62,587 nt of DNA from Methylobacterium frigidaeris (lineage in GTDB: Bacteria > Pseudomonadota > Alphaproteobacteria > Rhizobiales > Beijerinckiaceae). Made by a program: the position numbers and the translations under genes. Shown here in pieces: positions 41,014 to 52,601 of this stretch (position 1 is its first letter; each line of letters begins with the position of its first letter). The notes beneath the pieces were generated by a model. The model searched no databases. It saw nothing but the letters and a program-made list of their open reading frames with translations, and was not told the origin of the DNA. The DNA is taken from contig NZ_BPQJ01000036.1 in NCBI RefSeq assembly GCF_022179185.1, positions 1-62,587 of the forward strand, given 5' to 3'.

Positions 41014-42396
41014 TCACCCCTTATCCAATCCCGCGATCGCCCGGGCGAAGTCCCGCGCCGCGAAGGGCTCGAGGTCGTCGACGCCCTCGCCGACGCCGAT
41101 GAAGTGGACCGGCAGGCCGAACTTGGCGGCCAGCGCCACCAGGATGCCGCCGCGGGCGGTGCCGTCGAGCTTGGTCATGACCAGGCCGGTGACGCCGGCG
41201 GTCTTCTGGAAGATCTCGACCTGGCTCAGCGCGTTCTGGCCCACCGTGGCGTCGAGGACGAGGAGCACGGCGTGGGGCGTCTCCGCGTCGAGCTTGCGGA
41301 TCACCCGGATCACCTTCTCGAGCTCCGCCATCAGCCCGGCCTTGTTCTGGAGCCGGCCGGCGGTATCGATCAGCAGGATGTCGGTGCCGGCATCGCGAGC
41401 GGCCTGGAGAGCGTCGTAGGCGAGGCCGGCGGCGTCCGAGCCCTGCGGCCGGGCCACCACCGGCGCGCCGGTGCGCTCGCCCCAGACCCGCAGCTGCTCG
41501 ATCGCGGCGGCCCGGAAAGTGTCGCCGGCGGCCAGCATCACGCTGTGCCCCTGCGCCCGGAATTTCTGCGTGAGCTTGCCGATCGTCGTGGTCTTGCCGG
41601 CGCCGTTGACCCCGATCATCAGGATCACGAACGGCTTCTTCGTCGTGTCGATGACGAGCGGCTGCGCCACCGGATCGAGGGCGCGCTCGACCTCCGTCGC
41701 CAGGATCGCCCGCACCTCGTCGGGGGCGATGCCCTTCTCGTAGCGGCCCTTGCCGACCGCCTCGGCGATGCGGGTCGCGGTCTCGAGGCCGAAATCGGCC
41801 TGGATCAGCGCGTCCTCCAGCTCCTCCAGGGTGTCGGCGTCGAGCTTGCGCTTGGTGAACAGCCCGGTCACCCGGTCGGACAGGGCCGAGGAGGTGCGCT
41901 TGAGGCCGCCGGTCAGCCGGCCCCACCAGCTGCGCTTCTCCGCCGGCGCCTCGGGCTCCGCCGGGGGCTGGTAGATCACGAGAGAGTCGGGCTCGGCCGG
42001 GATCCCGGGGTCCCGAACCTCGGATTCTCGAACCTCGGGCTCCGGAGCCTCGTCTGCCTCGGGCTCGGGGGCCGCCGGCGCCAGGCCTTCGGGCTGCACG
42101 CCCTCGACCGGCTCCAGGTCGGCACCGGCCAGTTCGTCGGGCAGGTCGTGCTCCGGCTCGGTCTCGGGCGAGGCGTCCGTCACGGTTGGCGGCGCGGGCA
42201 GCACGTCATCGGCCCCGGTGGCGAAATCGGGCACGCCCTCCGACAGGGTGCCGGTCGGCTCCGTCGGCATCGTCACGGCGGGATCGGGGCTCTCGGCGGG
42301 AACCTCGGCGGGCGTTTCGGCAGGGGTCTCCGTCGGCGTCTCGGCCTTCCGGCCGAACAGTCGGCCGAACCAGCCCGGCTGTTTGGTCTCACTCAT
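41014..42396 (-). CDS. ftsY: signal recognition particle receptor FtsY
   Basis: The 460-residue GTPase docks the signal recognition particle and its ribosome to the membrane. An acidic, Pro/Thr/Glu-rich A domain of about 150 residues (TPTETPAETPAEVPAE) precedes the N domain, then the G domain: GVNGAGKTTTIGKL near residue 265, AGDTFRAAA, DTAGRLQNK near 343 and TKLDGTARGG near 412. The ATG at 42396 is used; a GTG two codons upstream is possible. Confidence 0.95.
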   Translation of the reverse strand: MSETKQPGWFGRLFGRKAETPTETPAETPAEVPAESPDPAVTMPTEPTGTLSEGVPDFATGADDVLPAPPTVTDASPETEPEHDLPDELAGADLEPVEGVQPEGLAPAAPEPEADEAPEPEVRESEVRDPGIPAEPDSLVIYQPPAEPEAPAEKRSWWGRLTGGLKRTSSALSDRVTGLFTKRKLDADTLEELEDALIQADFGLETATRIAEAVGKGRYEKGIAPDEVRAILATEVERALDPVAQPLVIDTTKKPFVILMIGVNGAGKTTTIGKLTQKFRAQGHSVMLAAGDTFRAAAIEQLRVWGERTGAPVVARPQGSDAAGLAYDALQAARDAGTDILLIDTAGRLQNKAGLMAELEKVIRVIRKLDAETPHAVLLVLDATVGQNALSQVEIFQKTAGVTGLVMTKLDGTARGGILVALAAKFGLPVHFIGVGEGVDDLEPFAARDFARAIAGLDKG

Positions 42397-42479
42397 CCGC
42401 ACTTGCTCCAGACCCTGCGGACGATCTAGGGCGGCCTGCCCCGAACTTCGCCCGCATCCGCCGCCACCGCGACAGGCTC

Positions 42480-43172
42480 ATGATCGTTGACGACATACTC
42501 TCGCGGCTCCTCTACCGCGATGCCCTGGTGCTCGTCATCGACAAGCCGGCGGGATTGCCGGTGCATCCGGGGCCGAAGGGCGGCGAGACGCTGACCCAGC
42601 ACCTCGATGCCCTGCGCTTCGGCCTGCCACGCCGTCCGGAAGCCGCCCACCGCCTCGATCGCGACACCTCCGGCTGCCTGGCCCTCGGCCGCCACGCCAA
42701 GGCGCTGGCCCGGCTGAACGCCCTGTTCGCGCAGGGACAAGCGGAGAAGACCTACTGGGCGCTGGTCGAGGGGGGGCCCGCGGAGGCATCCGGCGAGATC
42801 GATCTCCCGCTCGCGCGCCGCTCCGAGGACCCGCGCAGCTGGTGGATGAAGACCGATCCGGCCGGCGATCCCTCGCTCACCCGCTGGCGGGTCATGGGGC
42901 GCGATCCCTCCTCGGGGCGGACCTGGGTGGCGCTCACCCCGGTGACCGGCCGCACCCACCAGCTCCGGGTGCACTGCGCCGCGATGGGCTGGCCGATCCT
43001 CGGCGACGCGGTCTACGGAAGCGCCCCGCGGCAGGGCGGGCCGGGTCTGCAGCTCCATGCCCGTGCCCTCGCCCTGCCGCTCTACCCGAAGAAGCCGGCG
43101 ATTGCCGTGGAGGCACCCGCGCCGGGGCATATGCGGGAGGGGCTGCGGGCCTGTGGGATGGCGGAGGAGTAA
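42480..43172 (+). CDS. RluA-family pseudouridine synthase
   Basis: The 230-residue protein has the RluA catalytic motif AAHRLDRDTSGCLALGR, with the catalytic Asp, near residue 60. The uridine-binding block VTGRTHQLRVHCAAMGWPILGDAVYG follows. There is no S4 domain, as in the short RluA/TruC-like group. It isomerises uridines in rRNA or tRNA; the exact sites are unknown. The ATG at 42480 is the first good start and is divergent from ftsY. Confidence 0.9.
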   Translation: MIVDDILSRLLYRDALVLVIDKPAGLPVHPGPKGGETLTQHLDALRFGLPRRPEAAHRLDRDTSGCLALGRHAKALARLNALFAQGQAEKTYWALVEGGPAEASGEIDLPLARRSEDPRSWWMKTDPAGDPSLTRWRVMGRDPSSGRTWVALTPVTGRTHQLRVHCAAMGWPILGDAVYGSAPRQGGPGLQLHARALALPLYPKKPAIAVEAPAPGHMREGLRACGMAEE

Positions 43173-43173
43173 C

Positions 43174-43267
43174 GGAATCCGGAATCCATGACCGCCGACG
43201 GTCCAGGACAGGGCTGAACGCGATCCGCCTGATCCGGGATCGTCAGCGGTTACGGATCCCGGATTCC
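43174..43267. repeat. imperfect inverted repeat after the RluA-type gene
   Basis: The 22 bases at 43174-43195 are matched by the inverted copy at 43246-43267 with 3 mismatches, around a 50-base loop. Short motifs such as GGAATCC and GATCCG recur. It lies between convergent genes and has no coding frame. The stretch 43268-43362 beyond it shows nothing recognisable. Confidence 0.55.
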
Positions 43268-43362
43268 CGCCTTCGGCGAGCCCCGGGACGTCGCGGACGG
43301 TGATGAGACCGTCGAGGAACGCGGGCAAACCCCAAGGGGAGGGCGCTCGCGCCTGCCGGCCC

Positions 43363-44865
43363 TCACGCCGCCCCGAGCGTCTCCAGCACCTCCCCCAGCA
43401 CCCCCGGCATCATTTCCGGCAGGTCCTCCGAGATCAGCCCCGGCCCGTGCCGGCGGGCGGCCGCGGCGTGGAGCCAGACGGCGGCCGCGGCGGCCTCGAA
43501 GGGCTCCATACCCTGGGCGAGCAGGCCGCCGATGAAGCCGCACAGCACGTCGCCGCTGCCGGCGGTGCCGAGCCAGGGCGTGCCGTTGGGGTTGATGGCG
43601 GAGCGGCCGTCGGGAGCGGCGATCACCGTGTCGGCCCCTTTCAGCACCACGACGGCGTCGAGGACCGACGCCGCGGCGCGCGCCCGGGCGAGCTTCGACC
43701 CCTCCGCCGGCACCGCCGACACGCCCCGGAACAGGCGCGCGAACTCGCCCTCGTGCGGGGTCGCGACCGCCCGGGCCCCGCCCGCCGCGATCATCTCCGC
43801 GAGTTCGCCGGCCTTGCCCGAAAAGCTCGTCAGGGCGTCGGCGTCGAGGACGAGGCCGCGGCCCGCCTCCGCCGCGACCCGGACGAGGTCGCGGGTCGGG
43901 GCTCCGGTGCCGAGGCCCGGGCCGGCGACGATCGCGTTCAGGCGCTCGTCTGTGAGGATGTCGTCGAGGTCGTCCGCGCCGTCGCAGGGGCGCAGCATGA
44001 TCGCGGTGAGCTGGGCCGCGTTCTCGGGGAGCGCCGGCGTCGGCGACAGGACGGTGACGAGGCCGGCGCCGATCCGCAGGGCCCCGCGGGCGGCGAGCCG
44101 CGCCGCGCCGGTGCGGTGGGCCGGGCCGGACAGCACCACGGCGTGGCCGCGGGTGTATTTGTGGCTGTCCTCCGCGAGGTGCGGGAAGGCGGCACCCCAG
44201 AGAGCCGGCCCGTTGACGTGGGCCGCAGGCCCGATCCCCGCCACGACGTCGTCCGCAATGCCGATCTCGGCGACCGTCACCGGGCCGCACAGGCGCCGGC
44301 CGGGCAGGAGCAGGTGGCCGGGCTTGCGGCGCACGAAGGTCACGGTCTCGGTGGCGGTGACGACCGGACCCGCGGACGCACCGGTGTCGCCGTCGAGACC
44401 CGAAGGCACGTCGACCGCCAGCACCGGCACGCCGGATTCGTTGATCCGCCCGACGAGCGCCGCGGCGTCGCCCTCGAGCGGCCGGGAGAGCCCCGCCCCG
44501 AACAGCGCGTCGACCACCAGGGTAAAGCCCGCGGGCTCGGCCGCGGCGGCCTCCGTCACCGGCCCGGTCCACTCGGCCGCCGCCGCCGCGGCATCGCCCG
44601 TCAGGGCCTCGACCGTTCCGAGCAGCGCCACCTCGACCACGAGGCCCGCCTTGGCCAGCAGCGCCGCGGCGACGAACCCGTCGCCGCCGTTGTTGCCCGG
44701 CCCGCACAGGACCAAGATCCGGCCGTCGCCGGCGAGCGCCCGGGCCCGTTCGGCCACGGCAGCGCCGGCGCGGCGCATCAGCGTCAGGCCCGGCGTGCCG
44801 GCATGGATCGCGGCGGCATCCGCCTGCCGCATCTCGTCGGTGGTGAGCAGCTCGGTCCCGACCAT
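43363..44865 (-). CDS. nnrD: bifunctional NAD(P)H-hydrate epimerase/dehydratase
   Basis: The 500-residue fusion repairs hydrated NADH and NADPH. The N-terminal YjeF epimerase domain shows LCGPGNNGGDGFVAA near residue 55 and DALFGAGLSRPL and VDVPSGLDGDTG. The C-terminal ADP-dependent dehydratase domain shows VAGPGLG, LDADALTSF, TPHEGEFARL, LKGADTVIAAP and NPNGTPWLGTAGSGDVLCGFIGGLL. The ATG at 44865 gives the standard TDEMRQAD start. Confidence 0.94.
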   Translation of the reverse strand: MVGTELLTTDEMRQADAAAIHAGTPGLTLMRRAGAAVAERARALAGDGRILVLCGPGNNGGDGFVAAALLAKAGLVVEVALLGTVEALTGDAAAAAAEWTGPVTEAAAAEPAGFTLVVDALFGAGLSRPLEGDAAALVGRINESGVPVLAVDVPSGLDGDTGASAGPVVTATETVTFVRRKPGHLLLPGRRLCGPVTVAEIGIADDVVAGIGPAAHVNGPALWGAAFPHLAEDSHKYTRGHAVVLSGPAHRTGAARLAARGALRIGAGLVTVLSPTPALPENAAQLTAIMLRPCDGADDLDDILTDERLNAIVAGPGLGTGAPTRDLVRVAAEAGRGLVLDADALTSFSGKAGELAEMIAAGGARAVATPHEGEFARLFRGVSAVPAEGSKLARARAAASVLDAVVVLKGADTVIAAPDGRSAINPNGTPWLGTAGSGDVLCGFIGGLLAQGMEPFEAAAAAVWLHAAAARRHGPGLISEDLPEMMPGVLGEVLETLGAA

Positions 44866-44935
44866 CGCGTCATACTCCGAGAAGCGCCCGGACGCGGCAT
44901 CTTTGCCGTGGCACCAGGCTCGAGAACGGCGAATT

Positions 44936-44950
44936 GCGCAACAAACGCGC
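44936..44950. promoter_or_regulatory. NtrC-like dyad upstream of glnB
   Basis: GCGC-N7-GCGC, 118 bases before the glnB start, has the spacing of NtrC sites (GCAC-N7-GTGC) with altered bases; the wider stretch ATTGC..GCAAT (44933-44955) is also inverted. I found no convincing sigma-54 promoter after it. The rest of 44866-45067 shows nothing more. Confidence 0.3.
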
Positions 44951-45067
44951 AGCAATTGGTTATCGATTGGGCATTCCCGGTCCGGTCCGGGGAAATCCCC
45001 CGTGGCGGTCGGCGCGGCGCGATGCTAGGAATGCCGCCGGAACCGTTGCAGACCAGGCCCGCCCGGC

Positions 45068-45406
45068 ATGAAGAAGATCGAAGCGATCATCAAGCCCTTC
45101 AAGCTCGACGAGGTGAAGGAGGCCCTGCAGGAGGTCGGCCTCCAGGGCATCACGGTGATCGAAGCCAAGGGCTTCGGCCGCCAGAAGGGCCACACCGAGC
45201 TCTACCGGGGCGCCGAGTACGTGGTCGATTTCCTGCCCAAGGTGAAGCTGGAGATCGTGCTGCCCGACACGCTGGTGGACGGCGCCGTCGAGGCGATCCG
45301 CAAGTCGGCCCAGACCGGCCGCATCGGCGACGGCAAGATCTTCGTCTCCTCGATCGAGGAAGCGATCCGCATCCGCACCGGCGAGACCGGCTCGGACGCG
45401 ATCTGA
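45068..45406 (+). CDS. glnB: nitrogen regulatory protein P-II
   Basis: The 112-residue protein is a complete P-II signal protein. The T-loop carries the uridylylation site Tyr 51 in GAEYVVDFLPKVK, and the C-terminal block GRIGDGKIFVSSIEEAIRIRTGE binds nucleotide. It reports glutamine and 2-oxoglutarate status to GlnE/GlnD and NtrB. It is 103 bases upstream of glnA, the classical alphaproteobacterial glnBA operon. Confidence 0.96.
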   Translation: MKKIEAIIKPFKLDEVKEALQEVGLQGITVIEAKGFGRQKGHTELYRGAEYVVDFLPKVKLEIVLPDTLVDGAVEAIRKSAQTGRIGDGKIFVSSIEEAIRIRTGETGSDAI

Positions 45407-45509
45407 CCGGCCTGCCCCTCTCTCTGCGACGACGAAAACCGCGGCCTGACACCCAGGACCGCGGCTTCATGGCGGCCAAAACGCCGTTCTAGGAAGGGAT
45501 CAAACGAGA

Positions 45510-46922
45510 ATGTCTAAGACCGCGACGGACGTCCTCAAGGAAATCAAGGAAAACGACGTCAAGTACGTCGATTTCCGGTTCACCGATCCGCGGGGCAAGT
45601 GGCAGCACGTCACCTTCGACGTGTCGCTGGTCGACGAGGACATCTTCGCCGAGGGCACGATGTTCGACGGCTCGTCGATCGCCGGCTGGAAAGCGATCAA
45701 CGAGTCCGACATGCTGCTGATGCCGGACCCGGCGACGGCCTGCATGGACCCGTTCTTCTCGGCCTCGACCATGTCGATCGTTTGCGACGTGCTCGAGCCG
45801 GCCACCGGCGAGCCCTACGGCCGTGACCCCCGCGGCATTGCCAAGAAGGCCGAGGCCTTCGTGAAGGCCAGCGGCATCGGCGACACCATCTTCGTCGGCC
45901 CCGAGGCCGAGTTCTTCGTCTTCGACGACGTCCGCTTCTCCGCCGACCCGTACCACACCGGCTTCAAGCTCGATTCGGTCGAGCTGCCGATCAACGGCCA
46001 GACCGAGTACGAGGGCGGCAATCTCGGCCACCGCGTCCAGATCAAGGGCGGCTACTTTCCGGTCCCGCCGCAGGATTCGGCCCAGGACATGCGCGGCGAG
46101 ATGCTCGCCGCCATGCAGTCGATGGGCGTCAAGGTCGAGAAGCACCATCACGAGGTCGCGTCTGCCCAGCACGAGCTGGGCATGAAGTTCGACACGCTGA
46201 CCCTGATGGGCGACCAGATGCAGATCTACAAGTACTGCATCCACAACGTTGCCCAGAGCTACGGCAAGACTGCGACCTTCATGCCGAAGCCGGTCTACGG
46301 CGACAACGGCTCGGGCATGCACGTCCACCAGTCGATCTGGAAGGAAGGCAAGCCGCTCTTCGCCGGCAACAAGTATGCCGACCTGAGCCAGGAATGCCTG
46401 TGGTACATCGGCGGCATCATCAAGCACGCCAAGGCGCTCAACGCCTTCACCAACCCGTCGACCAACTCCTACAAGCGCCTGGTCCCGGGCTACGAGGCTC
46501 CGGTGCTGCTCGCCTACTCGGCCCGCAACCGCTCGGCCTCGTGCCGGATTCCGTGGACGACCTCGCCGAAGGCCAAGCGCGTCGAGGTCCGCTTCCCCGA
46601 TCCGATGGCGAATCCCTACCTCGCCTTCGCCGCCATGCTGATGGCCGGCGTCGACGGTATCGTGAACAAGATCGATCCCGGTCCGGCCATGGACAAGGAC
46701 CTCTACGACCTGCCCCCGGCGGAGCTCAAGGAGATCCCGACCGTGTGCGGCTCGCTCCGCGAGGCGCTCACCAGCCTCGACGCCGACCGTGAGTTCCTCA
46801 AGGCCGGCGGCGTGTTCAACGACGACTTCATCGATTCGTTCATCGAGCTGAAGATGACCGAAGTGATGCGGTACGAGATGACCCCGCACCCGATCGAGTT
46901 CGTGAACTACTACTCGCTCTGA
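45510..46922 (+). CDS. glnA: glutamine synthetase type I
   Basis: The 470-residue enzyme joins ammonia to glutamate using ATP. Visible motifs are FDGSSIAGW, the metal site GPEAEFFVFD, KHHHEVASAQHELGMKF, NGSGMHVHQSIW, and the adenylylation site Tyr 399 in KDLYDLPPAE. Thus it is of the GSI-beta type, controlled by GlnE adenylylation. A strong hairpin terminator follows the stop. Confidence 0.97.
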   Translation: MSKTATDVLKEIKENDVKYVDFRFTDPRGKWQHVTFDVSLVDEDIFAEGTMFDGSSIAGWKAINESDMLLMPDPATACMDPFFSASTMSIVCDVLEPATGEPYGRDPRGIAKKAEAFVKASGIGDTIFVGPEAEFFVFDDVRFSADPYHTGFKLDSVELPINGQTEYEGGNLGHRVQIKGGYFPVPPQDSAQDMRGEMLAAMQSMGVKVEKHHHEVASAQHELGMKFDTLTLMGDQMQIYKYCIHNVAQSYGKTATFMPKPVYGDNGSGMHVHQSIWKEGKPLFAGNKYADLSQECLWYIGGIIKHAKALNAFTNPSTNSYKRLVPGYEAPVLLAYSARNRSASCRIPWTTSPKAKRVEVRFPDPMANPYLAFAAMLMAGVDGIVNKIDPGPAMDKDLYDLPPAELKEIPTVCGSLREALTSLDADREFLKAGGVFNDDFIDSFIELKMTEVMRYEMTPHPIEFVNYYSL

Positions 46923-46950
46923 GCCGCACCGGCGTCGAGCGTCGAGACAA

Positions 46951-46985
46951 GGGGGCCGGAGCGATCCGGCCCCTTCCTTTTTGGC
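46951..46985 (+). terminator. glnA terminator
   Basis: GGGGCCGGA (46952-46960), a GCGA loop and TCCGGCCCC (46965-46973) form a 9-base GC stem followed by the T-rich TTCCTTTTT. This is a standard intrinsic terminator 29 bases after glnA. Confidence 0.92.
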
Positions 46986-47026
46986 ATCCGGCTTGCCGTG
47001 TCGAGGCGAGACACCCCGGAGCCCCG

Positions 47027-47368
47027 ATGACCGATCCGACATCCCCCGCCGCGACCCTGCGCGCACTCCTCGCCATCCTGGTCAAGTCTGCGCTGATCGC
47101 CGACGAGGCCCGGCTCGCTGGCTGGCGCCGGGAGGCGGCGGACCTGCACCGGCGCCTCGGGGGCCAGGACCTGTCCGCCCTCAAGCTCGACGGGATCTGG
47201 ACGCTGGCGGTGCGCGAGGCCGAGGTGCCGGACCTGCGCCCCGACGAGACGCAGGTCTCGCTGACGATGCCGCAATCCTGCCCGCTGTCCCTCGACGAGC
47301 TGACGGAGCCCGGTTTCGACGTCGACGGCGCCGTCGACCGGGTGCGCAAATCGGCGTCCACCGGTTGA
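47027..47368 (+). CDS. small hypothetical protein, possibly DUF29-related
   Basis: The 113-residue protein is helical (LLAILVKSALIADEARLAGWRREAADLHRRL) and has an end, MPQSCPLSLDELTEPGFD, that resembles the C-terminus of DUF29 proteins. If related, it lacks the usual first part. The function is unknown. It has only a weak ribosome binding site (CCGGAG) and lies alone after the glnA terminator, 83 bases before rnr. Confidence 0.5.
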   Translation: MTDPTSPAATLRALLAILVKSALIADEARLAGWRREAADLHRRLGGQDLSALKLDGIWTLAVREAEVPDLRPDETQVSLTMPQSCPLSLDELTEPGFDVDGAVDRVRKSASTG

Positions 47369-47451
47369 ACGGCGGTCGGCCGTTGCTCGGCACCTGAGCG
47401 TGTCCCATATCAGGAAGCAACGCTCCGCGCTGCCGGCCGGGGCCGTCTTGC

Positions 47452-49760
<2,309 letters not shown>

Positions 49761-49764
<4 letters not shown>

Positions 49765-50288
49765 TCGAGATCCACGCCGGCCCCGCCGCCGAGCCTGTCG
49801 AGGCGCAAGCCGCGCGGATGGACGCTCGTCCATCCTGGATGCTGGCGATGTGGCGCGGCTTCCGCAACCGCTGCCCGCATTGCGGCGAGGGCCGGCTGTT
49901 CGGCCGCTTCCTCAAGGTACGGCCTGCCTGCGAGGCTTGCGGGCTCGAGCTGCACCACCATCGGGCCGACGACCTGCCGCCCTACCTGGTGATCTTCGTC
50001 GTCGGTCATCTCGTGGGCTTGGGCGTCCTCGAGACCGAGATGCGCCTCGATGTGCCGTTCTGGTTCCAGATGACTTTCTGGCCTGCGCTCGCCCTCATCG
50101 CCTCGCTGCTCCTGCTCCAGCCGACCAAGGGGGCGGTGGTCGGGCTGCAATATGCCCTTGGCATGCACGGCTTTTCCGCGATACGCCGCGCCGGGGCTCA
50201 AGGAGCGGACAGCTCGGGCCGGCACGTGACGGAGACGCGGGATGGCGGCAGGACCGACGGACGGGAACTCGGCTCCGGCCACCCTTGA
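49761..50288 (+). CDS. DUF983 membrane protein
   Basis: The 175-residue protein has two CxxC pairs (RNRCPHCGEGRLFG and RPACEACGLEL), a likely zinc site, followed by two membrane segments (YLVIFVVGHLVGLGVL and FWPALALIASLLLLQP), as usual for DUF983. The function is unknown. It overlaps rnr by 4 bases and the NUDIX gene by 47 bases. That long overlap suggests the C-terminal 25 residues, rich in Gly/Arg/Thr, are an extension read through the neighbour's start. Confidence 0.88.
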
Positions 50289-50982
50289 GCGGAAGAAGCG
50301 GCCCCTGCGGATCCGCAACGCCGCGACGCTGATCATTCTCGACCGCTCGGGCGACCAGCCGAAGGTGCTGATGGGCCGGCGTCATGCCGGGCACAAGTTC
50401 ATGCCCGGCCTGTTCGTCTTTCCGGGCGGACGGATCGAGCTCGGCGACCGCTCCATGCCGGTGGCCGGCACCCTCAACGACCGGGCCGAAGCCGCCCTGG
50501 CCGAGCAGGTCCACCCGCCGCTGTTCCATCTCGGCCGGGTGCTGGCGCTCGCGGCGATCCGCGAGACCTACGAGGAGACCGGGCTGATGGTCGGCTCCCT
50601 CGATTACGGCCCGCCCGAGACGGCGCCGCCCGGCGCGTGGTCGGCCTTCCGCGAGGCCGGTGTGATGCCCGACCTCGAACTGCTGCAGTTCGTCGCCCGG
50701 GCGATCACGCCGCCCTCCCGGCCCAAGCGCTTCGACACCCGCTTCTTCGCCGTCGACCGCGATGCGGTGGTGGCCGAGACGCCCGGCATCGTCGGTCCCG
50801 ATTCGGAACTGACCGAGCTCGCCTGGGTCGACCTCGCGGCGGCGCGCAAGCTGGACTTGCCGCGCATCACGTCAATCGTGCTGGACGAGCTGGAGGCCCG
50901 GCTCGCGGCGGGGTTCAGCCCGATGCTCCCGGTGCCGTTCTTCCGCGACGTGGATGGCGAGCACACACGGGAAGAGCTGTAG
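50242..50982 (+). CDS. NUDIX hydrolase with split box
   Basis: The 246-residue protein has the NUDIX start GLFVFPGGRIE, but about 45 residues separate it from the helix LAAIRETYEETGL that normally follows after a few residues. The key residues REtyEETG are intact, so it should bind metal and cleave nucleoside diphosphate derivatives. This inserted form is common beside DUF983 and rnr in alphaproteobacteria. The substrate is unknown. Confidence 0.87.
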   Translation: MAAGPTDGNSAPATLERKKRPLRIRNAATLIILDRSGDQPKVLMGRRHAGHKFMPGLFVFPGGRIELGDRSMPVAGTLNDRAEAALAEQVHPPLFHLGRVLALAAIRETYEETGLMVGSLDYGPPETAPPGAWSAFREAGVMPDLELLQFVARAITPPSRPKRFDTRFFAVDRDAVVAETPGIVGPDSELTELAWVDLAAARKLDLPRITSIVLDELEARLAAGFSPMLPVPFFRDVDGEHTREEL

Positions 50983-51063
50983 GGCGGGCCGCCGTCGGCG
51001 ACCCGGGGTGGCCTTCCTGGGCTGCCTGATCCATATGGGCCGGCCCTGACGGCCAGCCCCACC

Positions 51064-52233
51064 ATGACCAGCCTCACCCCCGATTCCGAGTTCGACGCGG
51101 CACGCCTCGCCGCCATCGCAGCGGCCATCGCCTGCGTGGCGGTGGTCGGCGTCGGGCTCAGCCTGTCGATCCCGCTCCTCTCGCTCGAGATGGAGCGGAT
51201 GGGCCTGTCCAACACCTGGATCGGCGTCAACACGGCGATCGCCGGGGTGGCGAGCATCGTGGTCCTGCCTTTCGTGCCGCGGGTGGCGGCGCGCCTCGGC
51301 GTGATGCCGCTGCTCCTCGGCGCCATCGCGGTCGGGGCGCTGACGCTCCTCGGCTTCCGGGCGGTCTACGATTTCGCCTGGTGGTTCCCGCTGCGGTTCG
51401 TGTTCTCGGCCGCCCTCGGCGTGCTGTTCGTCCTCTCCGAGTTCTGGATCAACCAGGCGGCGCCGCCGGCCCGGCGGGGCTTGGTGATGGGCGTCTACGC
51501 CACGGTGCTGGCGCTCGGCTTCGCCATCGGCCCGGGGCTGCTGCGCGTCCTCGGCACCACCGGGTGGGCGCCGTACCTCGCCGGCGCCGCGCTGTTCTGC
51601 GCCGGGGCGCTGCCTCTCGTGATGGCCCGCGGGCTCTCGCCGGAGATCCCGCACAAGGGCGGGCGCGGCTTCGTCGGCTACCTGCGGGTCGCGCCCTCGG
51701 CGACGCTGGCGGCCCTCGTCTATGGTGCGGTCGAGACCGGGGGCTTCGCCATCCTGCCGATCTACGGCCTGCGGCTCGGCCTCACTGCGGAGCAGGCGGC
51801 GGGCCTCGTCAGCCTCGCGGCGCTCGGCAATGTGCTGTTCCAGATCCCGGTCGGGCTCATCGCCGACAAGGTCGACAAGCGCCGGGTGCTCCTCGCCGCG
51901 GCGTTCCTCGGCGCGGTCGGGGCCGTGGCCCTGCCGCTCGGAGCCGACGACCTGCGGTTGCTCGGCGCGATCCTGTTCGTCTGGGGCGGCATCGCCGGCA
52001 CGCTCTACACCGTCGGCCTCGCCCATCTCGGCGCCCGCTTCGACGGCGCGGCTCTGGCCGGTGCCAACGCCGCCTTTCTGGTGCTCTACAATATCGGCCT
52101 GGTGCTGGGGCCGCCGCTGGTCGGCGGCGGCATGGACCTCGCCTCGCCGCACGGCTTCGCCTGGTCACTGGCGTTGCTGTTCGTCGGCTACCTCGCGGTG
52201 GTGGGCGGGCGGATCATCCGGGCCGCGCCGTGA
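51064..52233 (+). CDS. MFS transporter
   Basis: The 389-residue membrane protein has about 12 hydrophobic segments and typical major facilitator features, including GLIADKVDKRRVLLAAAFLG at the loop between segments 8 and 9 and ATVLALGFAIGPGLLRVLG near the middle. It resembles the YcaD/UMF-type transporters. The substrate is unknown. It lies 81 bases after the NUDIX gene and 128 bases before rpmG. Confidence 0.85.
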   Translation: MTSLTPDSEFDAARLAAIAAAIACVAVVGVGLSLSIPLLSLEMERMGLSNTWIGVNTAIAGVASIVVLPFVPRVAARLGVMPLLLGAIAVGALTLLGFRAVYDFAWWFPLRFVFSAALGVLFVLSEFWINQAAPPARRGLVMGVYATVLALGFAIGPGLLRVLGTTGWAPYLAGAALFCAGALPLVMARGLSPEIPHKGGRGFVGYLRVAPSATLAALVYGAVETGGFAILPIYGLRLGLTAEQAAGLVSLAALGNVLFQIPVGLIADKVDKRRVLLAAAFLGAVGAVALPLGADDLRLLGAILFVWGGIAGTLYTVGLAHLGARFDGAALAGANAAFLVLYNIGLVLGPPLVGGGMDLASPHGFAWSLALLFVGYLAVVGGRIIRAAP

Positions 52234-52361
52234 CGTCGCGCCGGGCTTGACGCCCGGGGGGCGATGGGGCAGGAAGGCGCCGCGTTCTGGCCGGGCCTGC
52301 CCGGCCGTTTTGCGTTTCGGTCCTCCGGGCGCAACACCCATCATCCACAAGAGGTCGCGCC

Positions 52362-52529
52362 ATGGCCAAGGCCGTCACCATCAAGATCAAGCTGCTCTCG
52401 ACCGCCGATACCGGCTATTTCTACGTCACCAAGAAGAACTCCCGTACCAAGACCGACAAGCTGTCGTTCAAGAAGTACGACCCGATCGCGCGTAAGCACG
52501 TCGAGTTCAAGGAAACCAAGATCAAGTAA
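52362..52529 (+). CDS. rpmG: 50S ribosomal protein L33
   Basis: The 55-residue ribosomal protein begins MAKAVTIKIKLLSTADTG and ends HVEFKETKIK. It has no Cys residues, so it is the zinc-free form. The size is normal. It sits downstream of rnr and the NUDIX gene, a conserved order in Rhizobiales, and is followed by a strong terminator. Confidence 0.96.
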   Translation: MAKAVTIKIKLLSTADTGYFYVTKKNSRTKTDKLSFKKYDPIARKHVEFKETKIK

Positions 52530-52556
52530 TCTTCGGGCTGCGGTTTTAGCAGCATG

Positions 52557-52586
52557 AAAAAGGCCGCCCGCGAGGGCGGCCTTTTT
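52557..52586. terminator. bidirectional terminator after rpmG
   Basis: AAAAAGGCCGCCC, a GCGA loop and GGGCGGCCTTTTT form a perfect 13-base hairpin with A and T tracts on either side. It can stop rpmG transcripts and also those of the convergent gene ending at 52602. Confidence 0.95.
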
Positions 52587-52601
52587 CCGTTGGGGCGATC
52601 G

